NCBI RefSeq assembly: GCF_024586455.1
Contig: NC_065923.1
Coordinates: forward strand, 67,739,076-67,803,075
Direction of reading: 5' to 3'
Length of the DNA: 64,000 nt
Source: Bactrocera neohumeralis
Lineage: Eukaryota > Arthropoda > Insecta > Diptera > Tephritidae
Part shown: positions 11,366-23,875 of the stretch, one piece after another
Position numbering within the stretch: the stretch's first letter is position 1
How the letters are laid out: each line of letters starts with the position of its first letter
The notes under the pieces: generated by a model
Databases searched by the model: none
Told to the model about the DNA's origin: nothing
The model's input: only the letters and a program-made list of their open reading frames with translations
Made by a program: the position numbers and the translations under genes

Positions 11366-12320
11366 CTTATTATCGACGCATTCGCTGCCGCCAAAGCTCA
11401 AACAGCTCACTTCTAAGTTACAAATAATTGATGATTAGAGCATTTCAAACGGCATATTCAAAAACTTAATCCTTGGATTTTTCTCTTCAACCACCCACAT
11501 TATTCACCAATGATATTCACCATGTGACTAGTTGCTTTTTTCAACATAGAATACCAACGTGGAAGGAGTATTTATGTTGATATCTCAGCCAATTAGGTAA
11601 ACGTAACCGTGGTGCTCAATACAATGTATTGTTGTTTTGAGGTTAAAGGAACTTATTTTGAGTAAGTTATAACATTTGAAGATAATGTCACAAAATTTGT
11701 TTACTTTCAGGACACAACTTGTATAGTAGGGAGGAGGAGGATTAAACTGATTTACGATGACATTTCTTACAATTTTTGTATTATAAGTAATCTATTGCAC
11801 AACGATTGTTGCAGAAAGAAGTAAAATTTTGCCCCAATAAACTAAAAATTTACGTAAACGTCTTAATCATTTAACTTTAGTAACTGAACTCCATTAGGTA
11901 ACGCAAAGGCCCAGTTTTGGGTTCATTGGCCTACCAGACTACCTAACCTAACATATTAAATGTTAAACATCGCTTTTTGACGCCATACAACATAGCCTGT
12001 TTTTTCGAGACGCCATTTTAGCTTACTCTTTGCTGTTGTACAGTGCATTTAAAAAGTAGTTGGACTCACTAAAAATGGTATTTTAAAAAAATATTTGCAA
12101 CTTTTCTATAAGTTTTCTGTTATTTTTCTTTCAATTTTGTATATAAGTGTGTTTGAACGTGTTTTATGCATAAATGTAAATAAGAAAAGTGTTTTTATTT
12201 AGTAAATTTGTATACATAAAATGTTTTTCTCCTTGTAAATAATACTGTTTTGCTAATACTAAACATCAATTTATACACAGGTGATGTTTTTGTTGCGTGT
12301 TTACAATTAAAAAAGTAAGA
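11366..12320. other. AT-rich intergenic sequence, nothing recognised
   Basis: No supported coding frame or repeat. Confidence 0.45.
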
Positions 12321-12736
12321 TAACGTCAACTGAAATGCAAAATAACGGAACATCACTTTTCATAAGTTTACAGGCGAAGAAAAAACGATATAATAGAAAC
12401 CACTCATATTAGAAAAAAATAGAGTTTTGGTTATAAAATGGTTATATATTGGTTATATATGAGAGAGAAAATGGTTATATATAGGTTATAACTGAGAGCG
12501 TAACCTTGAAATTTTACGTTATTACATATATGTGACCTGGTCTACGGAAAGGGGGCTTAGGTGTCAAAAAAGGAGAACAATTAATGAGATAACGAGAAAC
12601 TGACGATTATTTTTAACAGCTTTTCCCAGACCTTTAGACCAGGTCACATATAATATGATGTAGTAAATCGTAAGCAATAAAAAACACAATTTCGACTTTT
12701 TTGATGCTACGTTATTTTGCATTTCAGGTGACGTTA
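12321..12736. mobile_element. Inverted-repeat element with a nested MITE
   Basis: The left end (12321-12355) and the reverse complement of the right end (12702-12736) match over about 35 bp with three differences, sharing CTGAAATGCAAAATAACG. It has no coding capacity. A second element with its own inverted repeats lies inside at 12528-12651. Confidence 0.75.
12528..12651. mobile_element. MITE, copy 1 (ATATGTGACCTGGTCTA ends)
   Basis: Perfect 17-bp terminal inverted repeats at 12528-12544 and 12635-12651. The interior has CGGAAAGGGGG, GGTGTCAAAAAA and TTTTTAACAGC, shared with the copy at 62193. At 124 bp and without coding capacity it is a typical miniature inverted-repeat element. Confidence 0.85.
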
Positions 12737-14185
12737 TGTAATATTTGTGTGTAATTCCAATAGTAATTTCTATAAACTAATACTTTTTCAACACACTTTA
12801 GTTTTTTATTATTTCTTGCTGCACAGCAATTCCTAGCGTTTAATAATTTAAGGCTTTGAAGAAAATTAAGTAATTTGCTTTATGTCAACTTAACAACAAC
12901 AAACAAATACTTTTTTATGTCAAAATTCACTTTAACGCTTGTACAGTTAGTTATATTCGTTTTTAACAGTTTTCTACTTATAACAAATATTATTAGTTGC
13001 ATTTCTTTTAATTGCATTATAAATCATAGTAAATATATGTGACACTTGCCGATTTCTTCATTTGTATACATACACATACATACATCTATAGTTATAAGGA
13101 CCACAAAGTTTGTGTGTGTATATAAAAAATCCTTATCAAATATGCCTACCAAATATTTTTTTTGCTACAAACATACATACATACATACATATGTGTTGGA
13201 AACTACACGTACACATATTTATGTTAATTATTTTATGTAAATTTTGCATAATAATTTACTTGTACATCAAAAATCTATTTAACACTTTTTATCTAATTAA
13301 TTTTACGTTTGTTTATTGTAATTTTATTCGCGCAACATTTTTTTGTTATTTATTTAATAATATTATTTTTCATTTCGTGTGTTTCACTTTTGACATATTA
13401 CGCTTCATAATTAAAATATATCTATATAACTGTTTCTAGACGTAAATTTGTCATCGCTAATTTATGCAATTTTCCGCTTATTTTATTGATCTTAGCTATT
13501 TTGGGTACTTGGGTACTAAAAAATTAAGTTTTTGAATTTACTTAAGTCTTTTTAAATTTTTGCTAATCTCATTTTATTTATCTACATATATATATATATA
13601 TATATATTATATAAGCTTAATTTTGTATATAAGTATACATATAATTAAATTCAATAACACTGCATTCATGCTTTCGATCTTTTTTTGTAAGATTTTTCCT
13701 AAATTTTGGTATCACTATAAAAATCAAAACTTTTAGTGGTAGTCAGTTTTATTTAAATTTACGGAAACTGGCGCAGAGTAATTTTTTTTTAATTTAAGCA
13801 AGAAAATATCAATAATTAAGTTCTCTTTTTAAGGGCCCCAGAATATAAATAATAAATATGTATTTACCGAATAAATGAAGCTGTTATCTACAATGACATT
13901 TCTAAAACCCTTAAAGGGATCAAATAACCGAATTTCCAATCTTAAGACTTTCGAAGTTCAAATTTTGAAATTAAAATACACTGAGGAATACTTCATATTT
14001 CAGTTATGCTCTATCACATATGTACGTTCTCCTCAACCATCACGCTGAGACCACAGTTTTAGAGGTTACTATATATCCACTTCTGAATCTTAGAAAATCG
14101 ATGTTTTTCTTTGCATACTGCTATGAGAAAAAAAATAGTAAGACCTTGTTTATAATTTTAAAAGTTATAATTTATTCTTCAAAAT
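12737..14185. other. AT-rich intergenic sequence with simple repeats
   Basis: No supported gene. It holds CATA repeats near 13165-13195 and a TA tract at 13585-13612. Confidence 0.5.
13585..13612. repeat. (TA)n microsatellite
   Basis: About 13 TA dinucleotides in a row with small interruptions. Confidence 0.9.
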
Positions 14186-14945
14186 CTATGACGTTCCCTC
14201 AAAGTAATGCTCTTTAGTCCCAATAACGTCTCGATAATATGAGAAAACTGTCATCAAAACCTTGATTTTTGTACTACTTCTATGTGTTTTTTTCGGCTTC
14301 GGCTCACCTTTACCACGATATTCGTCTGTTTCCGTGTCATAAGCATGAATACCGGACTCAACGCAGTAATAATACGACAACCTGGTAGTCGGAAAGCATT
14401 GTTTCACAGACATTAACGCGACGCTGTTTTTCGTAAAAATTTCGTGATTTTGTAACCAATGCTGTTTTCACATTTCTTAGTGCCAAATGATCTTCCAAAG
14501 TGGTTTTCACTAATCCTAACGATATTCCGACGATGCCAGTAAGATCTCTGACTGTTAATCCTCGATCCTCAAGCACCAATTCCTTTATTTTATTGACGTG
14601 TTGATCATCAGTTGATGTTGATGGCCGTTCTGGGCGTGGTTCATCATCAACACGTTCTTGAACCTCTTTGAATATTTATACTAAACAAAAACACTTGTTC
14701 GCAACAAACAATTATCATCGAAGGCCCTTTCCCACAAGCTGAACGTTTCGGGACCTGAAATTTGATTCCGCACACAAAATTTAATGGAACTTCTTTGTTG
14801 CATAATTTCACTCATCGTAAAAATCACCGAATAAACTTTATGTACTTTAGAAAGACAACCGTATACTAAGCCCTAATGAATATTTTAATGTGGCATTTGC
14901 CACAGATATCATTGATAGTCATACCAACCTAAAAAAAAAATATTT
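14186..14945 (-). mobile_element. Mariner remnant (D,D34D type), 5' half
   Basis: The minus strand encodes the N-terminal part of a transposase: ERVDDEPRPERPSTSTDDQ, then LTVRDLTGIVGISLGLVK of the second helix-turn-helix, and NFYEKQRRVNVCETMLSDYQ. A frameshift leads to AYDTETDEYRGKGEPKPKK. The C-terminal part with the last catalytic Asp is missing. Confidence 0.75.
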
Positions 14946-15540
14946 CGACTAATTGGCTTTTTTTACACCTTGTATTTAATTCCAATCTTACGTTAATTTT
15001 GGGACACACTTTATACCCATATATCATCCTATATCACGATAAACCTGAAACGGGTTCCAGGACATAGTGTTATCCGTAATAACTGCGAAACAGACTAGCC
15101 ATAGTAGACACCACCGTAAAACTAGAATCTGAATAAGAGGGAATTTATTAGACTCTGGCCGCTTGTAGATATTTAATCGGCGAACACGGTACAAATATAG
15201 TCATGACAAATGAGTCTCGTTGGAGTCAATCCCACCAAAAATAATATAATCGTAACCATTGGACGAGTGTTACATGACGATGTCTTGGAGGTAGTGCAAA
15301 TAATTTTTATTATTGAACTTCATCAGGAGCACAGAGTGGTTCAGGGAACACTTTACGGAGTGAGAGTTAAGCAGACATATCTTTCTCATAGCCAAACATC
15401 TTTTTTCAGAGGCCCTTATAGAGATTGACTACACATCCAGAGAATTTAAAATTTTTCAAAATGTATCACGGACTATTAAAGTAAATTAAATTTTGTAAAT
15501 GGACATTATTTTAATTTATTTTTTAAATAAAATGCTTGTA
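14946..15540. other. Uncharacterised spacer
   Basis: Short open frames on both strands lack recognisable motifs. No repeat shared within the window was found. Confidence 0.35.
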
Positions 15541-15978
15541 AAAAAAATTAGAAAAAATCCAAATCCAATAATGCTCAATTTACTTGTAATTGGCAACAAC
15601 GCCATGCCAAGTTGCTAATGGCTGGTTACAACCTCTACTGGTTTAAATGTGTAATCAACCTCTCAAAGGACAAATTCAGGCATTCTACACTGACCTGTTA
15701 TCACATGGGCCTAGCAAGTTGCCGGTTCTGCCACAGCGAGCCTGAAACTCCAGAACACCTGCTGATAGACTACGTATCAGTCTGCAGACGCTGGATAAAG
15801 GCCCATGGATCCATGTTTCCAAATAGGGATCACATCGCCTCATTAGCACCTGGCAGTATATTGGAACTTATCAATATGCTGGAGCTAAGTGGGTTGTTAG
15901 ATCGCGGTGCAATCCCTATCATTTATCTTATCTTATCTTATTGGACTTCTATGATCTTAAAAACGTACTGGCAATAGC
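15541..15978 (+). mobile_element. LINE 3' end with zinc-knuckle-like motif
   Basis: The readable frame from 15612 gives LSKDKFRHSTLTCYHMGLAS, then C-x2-C-x4-E-x3-PEHLLIDY. This is the C-terminal cysteine region after RNase H in Jockey/R1-type LINEs, as at 7710-7870. The last position, usually DC, is DY here. The copy is truncated at its 5' end and followed by a TATCT run. Confidence 0.7.
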
Positions 15979-15980
15979 CT

Positions 15981-16563
15981 TGACAGACGGCAGCGTTAAT
16001 ACGGATTAACTACGCACTTAACTAAGCACATCGAATTTTTTTTTTATATTTTCAAAGTTTAGCTATTCAAGAATATGCGGACAAGAGGATTTTTCAAAAT
16101 TCAAATTATTTTCGGAGATATAGGCATTTTTCTGACACGGCATTCAAACTGGTTCGGCCGGAACTAATCGAACAAAAGACATTACGGGAAACTTTAAACG
16201 CGTTTTTCTCAAAACTAACTTTTTCGGAACGATATCCACTATTTCTCAGGTTCTACTGGACCGATTTGCTTGAAATTTTTATAGAGTCTTCTTTATAGGC
16301 TTGTCTATGGTTGGAACTAGCCCCATCCCCAAATTTTTATTTTTATTATTTTTAAAAAATTCGAAATAGTCAGAAAAAGTGATCCAAAAAAACTTTTTTT
16401 TCAGTTTTTAATTTTTTTCTGTACTCTTCTAAAATTAACAAATAACTAATAAAAAAATGGATAGTAAAAATGTTAATTGCCTTTTTTTACAACACTTTAA
16501 AAATTACCTGAAATTCATGCTTCTAGACCAGAATACCCCCTTAAACAGATTTAAATTTGTAGG
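15981..16563. mobile_element. Noncoding repeat, start marked by TGACAGACGGCA
   Basis: Begins with the motif that also forms the ends of 16564-16927. Inside, 16180-16555 matches 53825-54370, sharing AACTTTAAACGCGTTTTTCT and ACCGATTTGCTT. It has no coding capacity. Confidence 0.5.
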
Positions 16564-16927
16564 TGACAGACGGCATTTGAAACTCGCGTAAACAGCTGAT
16601 TGTCATTTTTATAATATTTTCAATGAAAATGGATAGAAGATAAAAATTGCGGTTGTTAGCCGACCAATTTTTACAAAACAATTTTTTATTACAAAAACTA
16701 CATCATAACTTGTTTTATTATTGAAAATTTGAAAAACAGCTGTCAGTTTGTTTCATTCACAATAGATTAAAATTGACCATGTTTAACAATGTTGCCAAAG
16801 ACAATGCAGCTAAGTCTCTAAAAGTTTGAGGATTAAATGGGAGTTAGCAACGCAGTTATCTTCACTAACTCCTGAATTTATCCGGATTAACTAAATTAAA
16901 TAATTAATGCATTAATGCCGTCTGTCA
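16564..16927. mobile_element. MITE-like element with 14-bp inverted ends
   Basis: TGACAGACGGCATT at 16564-16577 and its perfect reverse complement at 16914-16927 bound 364 bp of noncoding DNA. The interior carries CAGCTGATTGTCA and, near the right end, ATCCGGATTAACT, similar to the interior next to the 15981 copy of the motif. Confidence 0.6.
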
Positions 16928-17009
16928 ATGCTATAAGGTGTGCACAGATCAGATGATCGATTCAGAACAATACAAGCTAAACGAAATTTTAAGCAAGCAG
17001 TGCGTATCA

Positions 17010-17511
17010 GGTTGTCAAACCGAAGTTTTCCTTCACAGGTGCATTTCTGTTAGTAACTATGTGTTCAGTTTGTATGGAAGCTATATGCTATAGTTAACCG
17101 ATCTGATCAATTTCTTCGGAGATTACATTGTTGCCTTAGAAAATAATATATACCAAATTTCGTGAATATATCTTGTCAAATGTGAAAGTTTTCCATACAA
17201 GCATTTGATTCCGATCGTTCAGTTTGTATGGCAGCTATATGTTATAGTGGTCCGATATCGGCCGTTCCGACAAATGAGCAGCTTCTTGAAGAGAAAATGA
17301 TGTTTGCAAAATTTCAAAACGATATCTTAAAAACTGAGGGACTAGTTCGTATATATACAGACAGACAGACGGACAGACAGACGGACATGGCTAAATCGAC
17401 TCAGCTCGACATACTGATCATTTATATATATACTTTATAGGGTCTCCGACGATTCCTTCTGGGTGTTACAAACTTCGTGACAAACTTAATATACCCTGCT
17501 CAGGGTATAAA
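17010..17511 (+). mobile_element. INE-1/DINE-1-like element, 5' truncated
   Basis: Two 154-bp units begin at 17068 and 17222. The 3' part has two GACA-type microsatellite blocks, a TATATATATAC tract and the end TATACCCTGCTCAGGGTATA. Confidence 0.75.
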
Positions 17512-18355
17512 AAGGAGCATCGCTTCAAATCTGAAAATTTATGTTATAAACATGTTCTGCGCCAGTTCCACATTATTTCTGTCTATTGCTTAGTTTAAAT
17601 GTATTACAAATATTTTCATTGTATCTACGCATTCATACGAAAACTGAGAGTTCAAGTGAAACCACATTTGTGGGTGCTGGAGGCAGATCAAGGACAACCA
17701 TAGTTAAAGCGTTGTAAGAACTAAAAAAAATTACAATAAAAACTTTTAGGCATTTACGAGTTTTTAGTACGGTCTATTACAGTGATAACAAGAACTTTCA
17801 AGTACAGTTAGTTTAAATTAAAACCGGTATATATTTACATTTACGGGTGTGTTAGTAATAAATTCAATATAGGGAACAATTACGAAAACGCTTTAATGCC
17901 TATTGTTATGTTATACAAACATTAAACCGTTACAATTAAGTCGCATTTAATTACAGTTAACGCTAAACTAGCCTAACCTACAACAACGGCTGCATAAAAA
18001 ATTAGCTTATTAACTATGTCTAAGTATTTAAGCAAAACGCACTTCATGTAGCTAATTTCATTTCGCATTTTCTTTTAAATTAGAAATTATAACTCATCAC
18101 AAATATAAAGTTTGCGCCACTGATCGTTCAAGTTTTGCGCACGCGCCTGTAAACACACGTGTAGTATGTGTCGTACAAAACCGTTATATATGCTATATTG
18201 TTACTTCATACTTAAATAGATGTACATATGTATATTTTTTTACGATTTGAAGCCTCTAAATTTTCATTGCTGGCAAATTCGTTAATTTCTACTGCCTGTC
18301 TAAGATCCTTTTTTTTTTTTTATTTTGCTAAACTATTATTTGTGTGTGTAACGCC
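17512..18355. other. 3' flank of the membrane-protein gene, no exon seen
   Basis: AT-rich DNA with short homopolymer runs. It could include 3' UTR of the minus-strand gene if a distal poly(A) site is used. Confidence 0.4.
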
Positions 18356-18361
18356 TTTATT
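18356..18361 (-). terminator. Possible poly(A) signal
   Basis: AATAAA on the minus strand, only about 22 nt past the stop codon of the membrane-protein gene. It would give a very short 3' UTR, so a more distal signal may be the main one. Confidence 0.3.
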
Positions 18362-18383
18362 GTAACGCTTAAGTGTACCTCTT

Positions 18384-18644
18384 TTAGAGTGCTTCAGTCG
18401 ATGAACTACAGGGTCCAATATAGGCAGCAGCGCCAACCACATCCGATGGTGTACCCGGCGTCACCAAGCTGCCACCACCGCTGGCAGCCGAGCTCGTAGC
18501 CATTGTTGTTGCGCCCATGTTTGTCGTTAAGGCGATGCTGGTGCCGATTGCTGCTTGCTTTATCGCGGTAAGAGTAGAAGCAGCCACGCTTTCAGCGGCC
18601 ATTTTGTGTATGGTTGTTGCTAGATCGTCACTTTTCGGTGGATA
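18384..18644 (-). CDS. Membrane protein gene, last exon (exon 7)
   Basis: The acceptor is a pyrimidine-rich tract followed by CACACAG. The 261-nt exon opens in phase 0 with YPPKSDDLATTIHKMAAES and ends in an Ala/Ser/Gly/Thr-rich tail and a TAA stop. It joins exon 6 in frame (DELQE to YPPKSDD). It forms the end of the presumed cytoplasmic tail. No known domain is seen. Confidence 0.7.
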   Translation of the reverse strand, partial: YPPKSDDLATTIHKMAAESVAASTLTAIKQAAIGTSIALTTNMGATTMATSSAASGGGSLVTPGTPSDVVGAAAYIGPCSSSTEAL

Positions 18645-18839
18645 CTGTGTGAAAAAAGAAATTATTTTTCGGAAATAAGTTTGCTTTCACGAATTTGAAC
18701 AGTTAAAAAGTAAATGTACAGCCTAAACCTGCCTAGGTGTTATTCGAGGTAATGATTTTTATATGGCTTAAGCAATATTAACCTTAGGATTTAAACTTTT
18801 ATAGTAACTAAACAAGGCCGGTACGATTGCTTTTCACCA

Positions 18840-20080
18840 ACATAAGATGGAGTAAGCATTCAGTGCAACTAAGCCACTTGCCAACGAACTTTATAGAGTC
18901 CTGACTAGCTTAGAATCCATTGGATTTGCTAGGAATAAGAAGTCAGTGAAACGAATTGTTTACATCCGAACCTAACAAGAGTGCTGACTAGGTCAAATCT
19001 GACTGATCGTACAGCTGAACTTGGAATACGGAGTCATTGACTTAAATCACTTACATTCGAACCTAACTTTGCTTGGATTAAGGATCCTTTGAAACTAAAT
19101 CACTTACATTCGAACTTTACAGAGCCTTGATTGTCTCAGATCTGCCGGATATTTACAACTGAGCTTGTATTAAGGATCCATTGAAACTGAAGCACTTTCA
19201 TCTGAACTTTACAGAGCCTTGACTGTCTCAGATCTGCCGGATATTTACAACTGAGCTTGGATCAACGATCTATGGAAACTGCAGCACTTTCACCTGAACT
19301 TTACAGTGCCTTGACTGCACCAGATCTGCCGGATATTTACAAAATAAGTGTTTCTTGGATTACTGAAGCACTGTCATATAAATTTTACAGAACCTTGACA
19401 GGCTCAGAATCTGATAGATGCATGCAGCGAGTTTGGAATATGGATCAATTGAAACTAAGCCACTTGAAATTGAACGTCACAAGGCCCTCGCAATCTCAAA
19501 TCTTGTGGAGCTTTGTATCTGAACTTTACTTTTGGAATATGGATCAATTGAAACTAAACCACTTGAAATTAAACCTCACAAAGCCCTCACAATCTCAAAT
19601 CTTGTGGAACTTTGTACCTGAACTTGGAACAAAGCTCCTTTGAAACTGAACAACTTGCATCGGAACCTATAGCTCTCCATTGAAACTGAACCACTTGCAT
19701 CGGAACCTAACAGAGCTCTCACTATGCTAGGTCTGCCTGAGTTCCCAGCTGAGCTTGGATTAAGATGCTTTTGAAACTGAATCACTTGAATCCGAACAGA
19801 GGGCTAACTAGCTCAGATCTGCCGGATCTTGTAAAAGTGCTTGGTGGAACACTTATATCCCAATCTAACTGAGCGCTGACTAGTACAGATCTGCCGGATC
19901 TTTGTAGCTGAATTTGCAATAAGAATCCAATGAAACTAACTGAGCACTCATTATCTCACATCTTGCCGGGCATTTGCATCTGAACCTAACAAAGCGCTAA
20001 AAAGGTCAAATCTCCGTTATCCTCCAGCTGAGCTTGGAATAAGTTGCTTTTGAAACTGAACCACTTACATCAGAATCTAA
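18840..20080. repeat. Degenerate minisatellite of about 100 bp in intron 6
   Basis: Roughly a dozen units share TTGAAACTGAACCACTT, a CATCGGAACCTAACAGAG-like block and CTCAGATCTGCCGGAT. It takes up most of the intron between exons 6 and 7 and ends about 100 bp from exon 6. A 128-residue frame through it (19257-19643) merely translates the repeat. Confidence 0.85.
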
Positions 20081-20176
20081 CATTAATTTGGGTAGATTAT
20101 TAAAGTCCTGTTTGGTCGGTACTAGATGCATCCGTAAACTACTGCAGACCAAAATGCACTTAACCCCATCAATTAC

Positions 20177-20484
20177 CTCTTGCAACTCATCCACCGATGG
20201 TAGTAGTTCATCTGTAGAATTTGGAGTTAATGGACTCGGTGTTGGCATACCGCTCAAGCGACTTAGCGCCGACGCAGCGCTCATGTGATGTTGTAGCGTA
20301 TCGCCAATTACAATTTGCGGTTTATTTTGATTAAGATGTTGTTGTTGTTGCAGCCGTGCCAAACGTAATTTCATCTCCTGACGTATCTCCTTCTGTTGGA
20401 CCTCCTTCTCGAAACGCATCATACTATAACTACGCACAGACGAACTAGTACTATGAACCGACGCTAGACTTGGTCTTCGAGAAC
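20177..20484 (-). CDS. Membrane protein gene, exon 6
   Basis: Acceptor GAAATACAG and donor GAG|GTAATT bound 308 nt, phase 1 in and phase 0 out. The product reads SRRPSLASVHSTSSSVRSYS, then a charged stretch FEKEVQQKEIRQEMKLRLAR likely to form a helix or coiled coil, a glutamine run, and Ser/Pro-rich sequence to VDELQE. It is part of the cytoplasmic tail. Its incoming phase does not match the best donor of exon 5 (phase 0), so one small exon may be missing or exon 5 ends elsewhere. Confidence 0.7.
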
Positions 20485-21539
20485 CTGTATTTCAGCGTGT
20501 TAGTGTGTGTTTATGTGTATTTGTTGAAGAGAGGAATATTTACAGTGAGATTATTAACTTGTGAATAATTAAATTTATTAAATTGTGTAAAATTCATTCA
20601 TATAAGTTAATATATAATTATATAGATCGTTAGCAGCAGTTTTGTATCATTAGTTGGTATAACTTGTAAGAATTTTTTGGCCAATAAAAAAACAAACTAT
20701 AAAAAATAAATTTTTATTTTCTAATACTCTTTCTCTGCGCGCTAATGATGCAAAACTAGTGCTGTGGTAAAAAATATATCAGGCTTGTAAGCTTGCTTTA
20801 TTTTCGGGACGCTGCAGCTATATTTAGAAAGAGGGTGGAGAGTTTTAATACAAATTTAGGCATAGTTTTAGGCGTACAAGCGTAGCGTGCATATGTTGCT
20901 CATTAGCCCATTTTACACTTAAGATTCGCTAAAAAAGGTACAGGTACGAAGTAAGCCGAATAGTTGGTACGAATACTTTACAAGGGTATAGGGATAGAAG
21001 AAATTTTTACATTTCGTTCATATGGATAGAAAGCTTAATTTTATAATTTTTTTATGGGAAGTTATACAAGTTACATAGAACAAAGCGCAAAAGATAGAAA
21101 TTTATATGAAAATTTAATTACAAATATTTTTGGTATATTGACTAATTTTTCTAAAATTAAGTTTAAAAAAAAAATTTTAGTTATTAAATTTAGTTATTAA
21201 ATTTTAGTTATTAAATTTAGTTATTAAATTTTTTTTCATAGGAATATTATTTTTATTTTTTTCCTCTACAAAAAAGAAACTTTTTTTAGGATAAATTTTC
21301 TTTTCCTTCAAATAATAAAAAAAAATAAATTTTTTTTCGATCGAAAATTGTTACGATTGTTTTCATAAAAAGTATTTTTTTATAACACAAGAAACAATTA
21401 TTCTTTTATTCATGTGAAAGTTGGTAGAAAAATTAATTAATTTTAATAATTATTTGGAATAAAATATAATTAATAAAATTCTAGAGAGAAAAGTTTATTT
21501 TATCTAAATTTAAATTAAGTATTCAATTGAAAAAAAAAA

Positions 21540-23300
21540 TATTCAAATTCTATTTTTAGCTACAAAATTAAAAAAAAATAATTTTATTAAAAATATATAT
21601 TCTATTGTAAATAGTTTTTTGATGTTTCTAAATTCAAGAAAAAAATTATTTTATTTTATTTTAATAAAAAAAAATATTAAATTATTCAACTTATTTTTTT
21701 AGCTACGAAATTAAATAAATTAAAAAATTTAAAATAAAATCTGTTTTAAATTTAGATTTTATTTTAAATTTTTTTAATGCTCCTCAATTCAAGAGACATT
21801 TTATTTTAATGAAAACAAATTATCAATTATAAAAATTATTGAATTAAAAAAATGTATTCATTAATTTTATTAAAAAAAAAATGAAGTAAATTAAGTATTC
21901 AATTGAAAAAAAAAATATTCAAATTATATTTTTAGCTACGACATTAAAAAAAAAAATAATTTTATTAAATACGTATATGTATATTTTACTGTAAATAGTT
22001 TTTTGATGTTTCTAAGATGTTTCAAGAAAAAAAATTATTTTATTTTATTTTAATAAAAAAAAATATTAAATTATTCAACTTATTTTTTTAGCTACGAAAT
22101 TAAATAAATTAAAAAAATTTAAAATAAAAAAATAAAATAAAATAAATTTTAAATTTTTTAAGCTCCTTAAAAGACATTTTATTTTAATGTAAATTATAAT
22201 TATAAAAATTATTGAATTAAAAAAATATTCATTAATTTTATATTTTTAAGTATTCAAAAAAAAAAAAAAAATTATATTTTTTATTAAAAAAAATTAAATT
22301 AAAAATATAGTTTCTATTGTAAATAGCTTTTTTGATGTTTCAAGAAAAAAAATAATTTTATTGTATTTTAATAAAAAAAAATATTAAATTATTCAACTTA
22401 TTTTTTTAGCTACGAAATTAAATAAATTAAAACAAAATTTAAAATAAAATCTATTTTAGATTTATTAAGAAAAATTAAGTAAATTAAGTATTCAATTAAA
22501 AAAAAAAAAAAATATTCTAATTATTTTTTAGCTACGAAATTAAAAAACAATTTATTAATTTAAAAATATATATTTTATTTAAATTTTTTTAATGCTTCTC
22601 AATTCAAGAAAAGACATTTTATTGTAATGAAAACATATTATCAATTATAAAAATTATTGAGTTAAAGAAATGTATTCATTAATTTTATTAAAAAAAAATT
22701 TGTTTTGAATATTTTTTTATGTTTCGAAATTCAAAAGAAAATTTTATTTTAGTTTAGTTTAATTAATGAAATTATTCAATTAAAAAAATTTATTCAACTT
22801 ATTTTTTTTGAGCTACGAAATTAACAAAATATTAAATATATTAAAAAAATATATTTTATTGTATTTTAATAAAAAAAATATACAATTAAAAATTTATTCA
22901 ACTTATTTTTATAGCTACGAAATTAAAAAAATAATAATTTTTTAAACAAAAAAAATATATATTTTATTCTAAATAATTTTTATACATATATTTCATTTTT
23001 ATATATTTATAAAAAAAATATAGTTTTTTAATGTTTTTAAATTCAAGAGAAAAATTGATTTTATTTTATTTTAAGTAAAAAAAAATTAATCAACTCATAT
23101 TTCGTACCTTCAATTAACAAAAATTTAATTTTATTAGAAAAATATATTTTATTCTAAATAATTTTTTAATGCTTCAAAGTTGAAGAGAAACATTTAATTT
23201 ATTTTATTTTAATTTAAAAAAAATTATTCACTTAAAAAACTTTTTTTCAACTTATTTTTTAAGCTACCAATTAACAAAATATTTATTTTATTTCAAATTT
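21540..23300. repeat. AT-rich degenerate tandem array
   Basis: The phrase TTTTTTTAGCTACGAAATTAA returns about ten times (for example near 21700, 22085, 22405, 22530, 22805 and 22910) at irregular steps of about 100 to 320 bp, separated by A/T-only sequence. This looks like an old tandem satellite spread by indels. Confidence 0.7.
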
Positions 23301-23637
23301 TTTTTAAGTTACGAAAATTAATTTTTATTTTTAATTTAATTTACATTTTTTTTAACTTTACTATTTTTTACCAAAAATATTCTTTCATATAAATTTCTAT
23401 TATTTGTAAGCGCTTTCGAGCATTAGCAACAGAGCACAGCGATAGTTTTTTACTTAGTTTCAGTTTGAAGAGTACACATAAATTTACAAAAACAAGTAAG
23501 TAGTAATAAAATTATTTTTTCGTATAAACAAATGCGTAGTATCGATAAAAGCAAGAAAAAATACACGCTTGATAATTTGTAGGCAATAGAAGCAAAAATT
23601 GCAAATAAATTGTGCCAGAGCGAAAAACTTAATTCAC

Positions 23638-23795
23638 CGCCTGAAAGTAGACAACAAATATAAAATAAATTAATAAACACCTAAAAGTAGGCCACAAATA
23701 TAAAATAAATTGATAAGCGCCTAAAAGTAGACCGCTAATATAAAATAAATTAATAGCTGCCTGAAAGTAGACTTCAAAGACAAAATTTAATATAA
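23638..23795. repeat. 40-bp tandem array, four units
   Basis: Units start at 23641, 23681, 23721 and 23761, exactly 40 bp apart. Each opens with CTRAAAGTAGRC, followed in the first three by ATATAAAATAAATT. The opening is the reverse complement of the core of the array at 24196-25020. Confidence 0.85.
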
Positions 23796-23875
23796 ATGAA
23801 GAAAGAGTTTCAAAAACTATCTTTCAAACACAAAATTTAATACAAATGAAGAAAGAGTTTCAAAAAACTTTCTTT
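23775..23875. repeat. Two-unit tandem repeat of about 51 bp
   Basis: The blocks ATGAAGAAAGAGTTTCAAAAA and ACAAAATTTAATA occur twice in a row, directly after the 40-bp array. Confidence 0.7.

Noticed and set aside
13046..13439. Open frames rich in Tyr, Phe and Ile
   Set aside because: Low-complexity AT-rich translation with CATA repeats.
19257..19643. 128-codon open frame
   Set aside because: It lies wholly in the minisatellite of intron 6 and its translation repeats with the DNA unit.
23638..23795. CRISPR-like regular array
   Set aside because: Exact 40-bp period, but there are no unique spacers of even size and the genome is eukaryotic; it is a simple tandem repeat.
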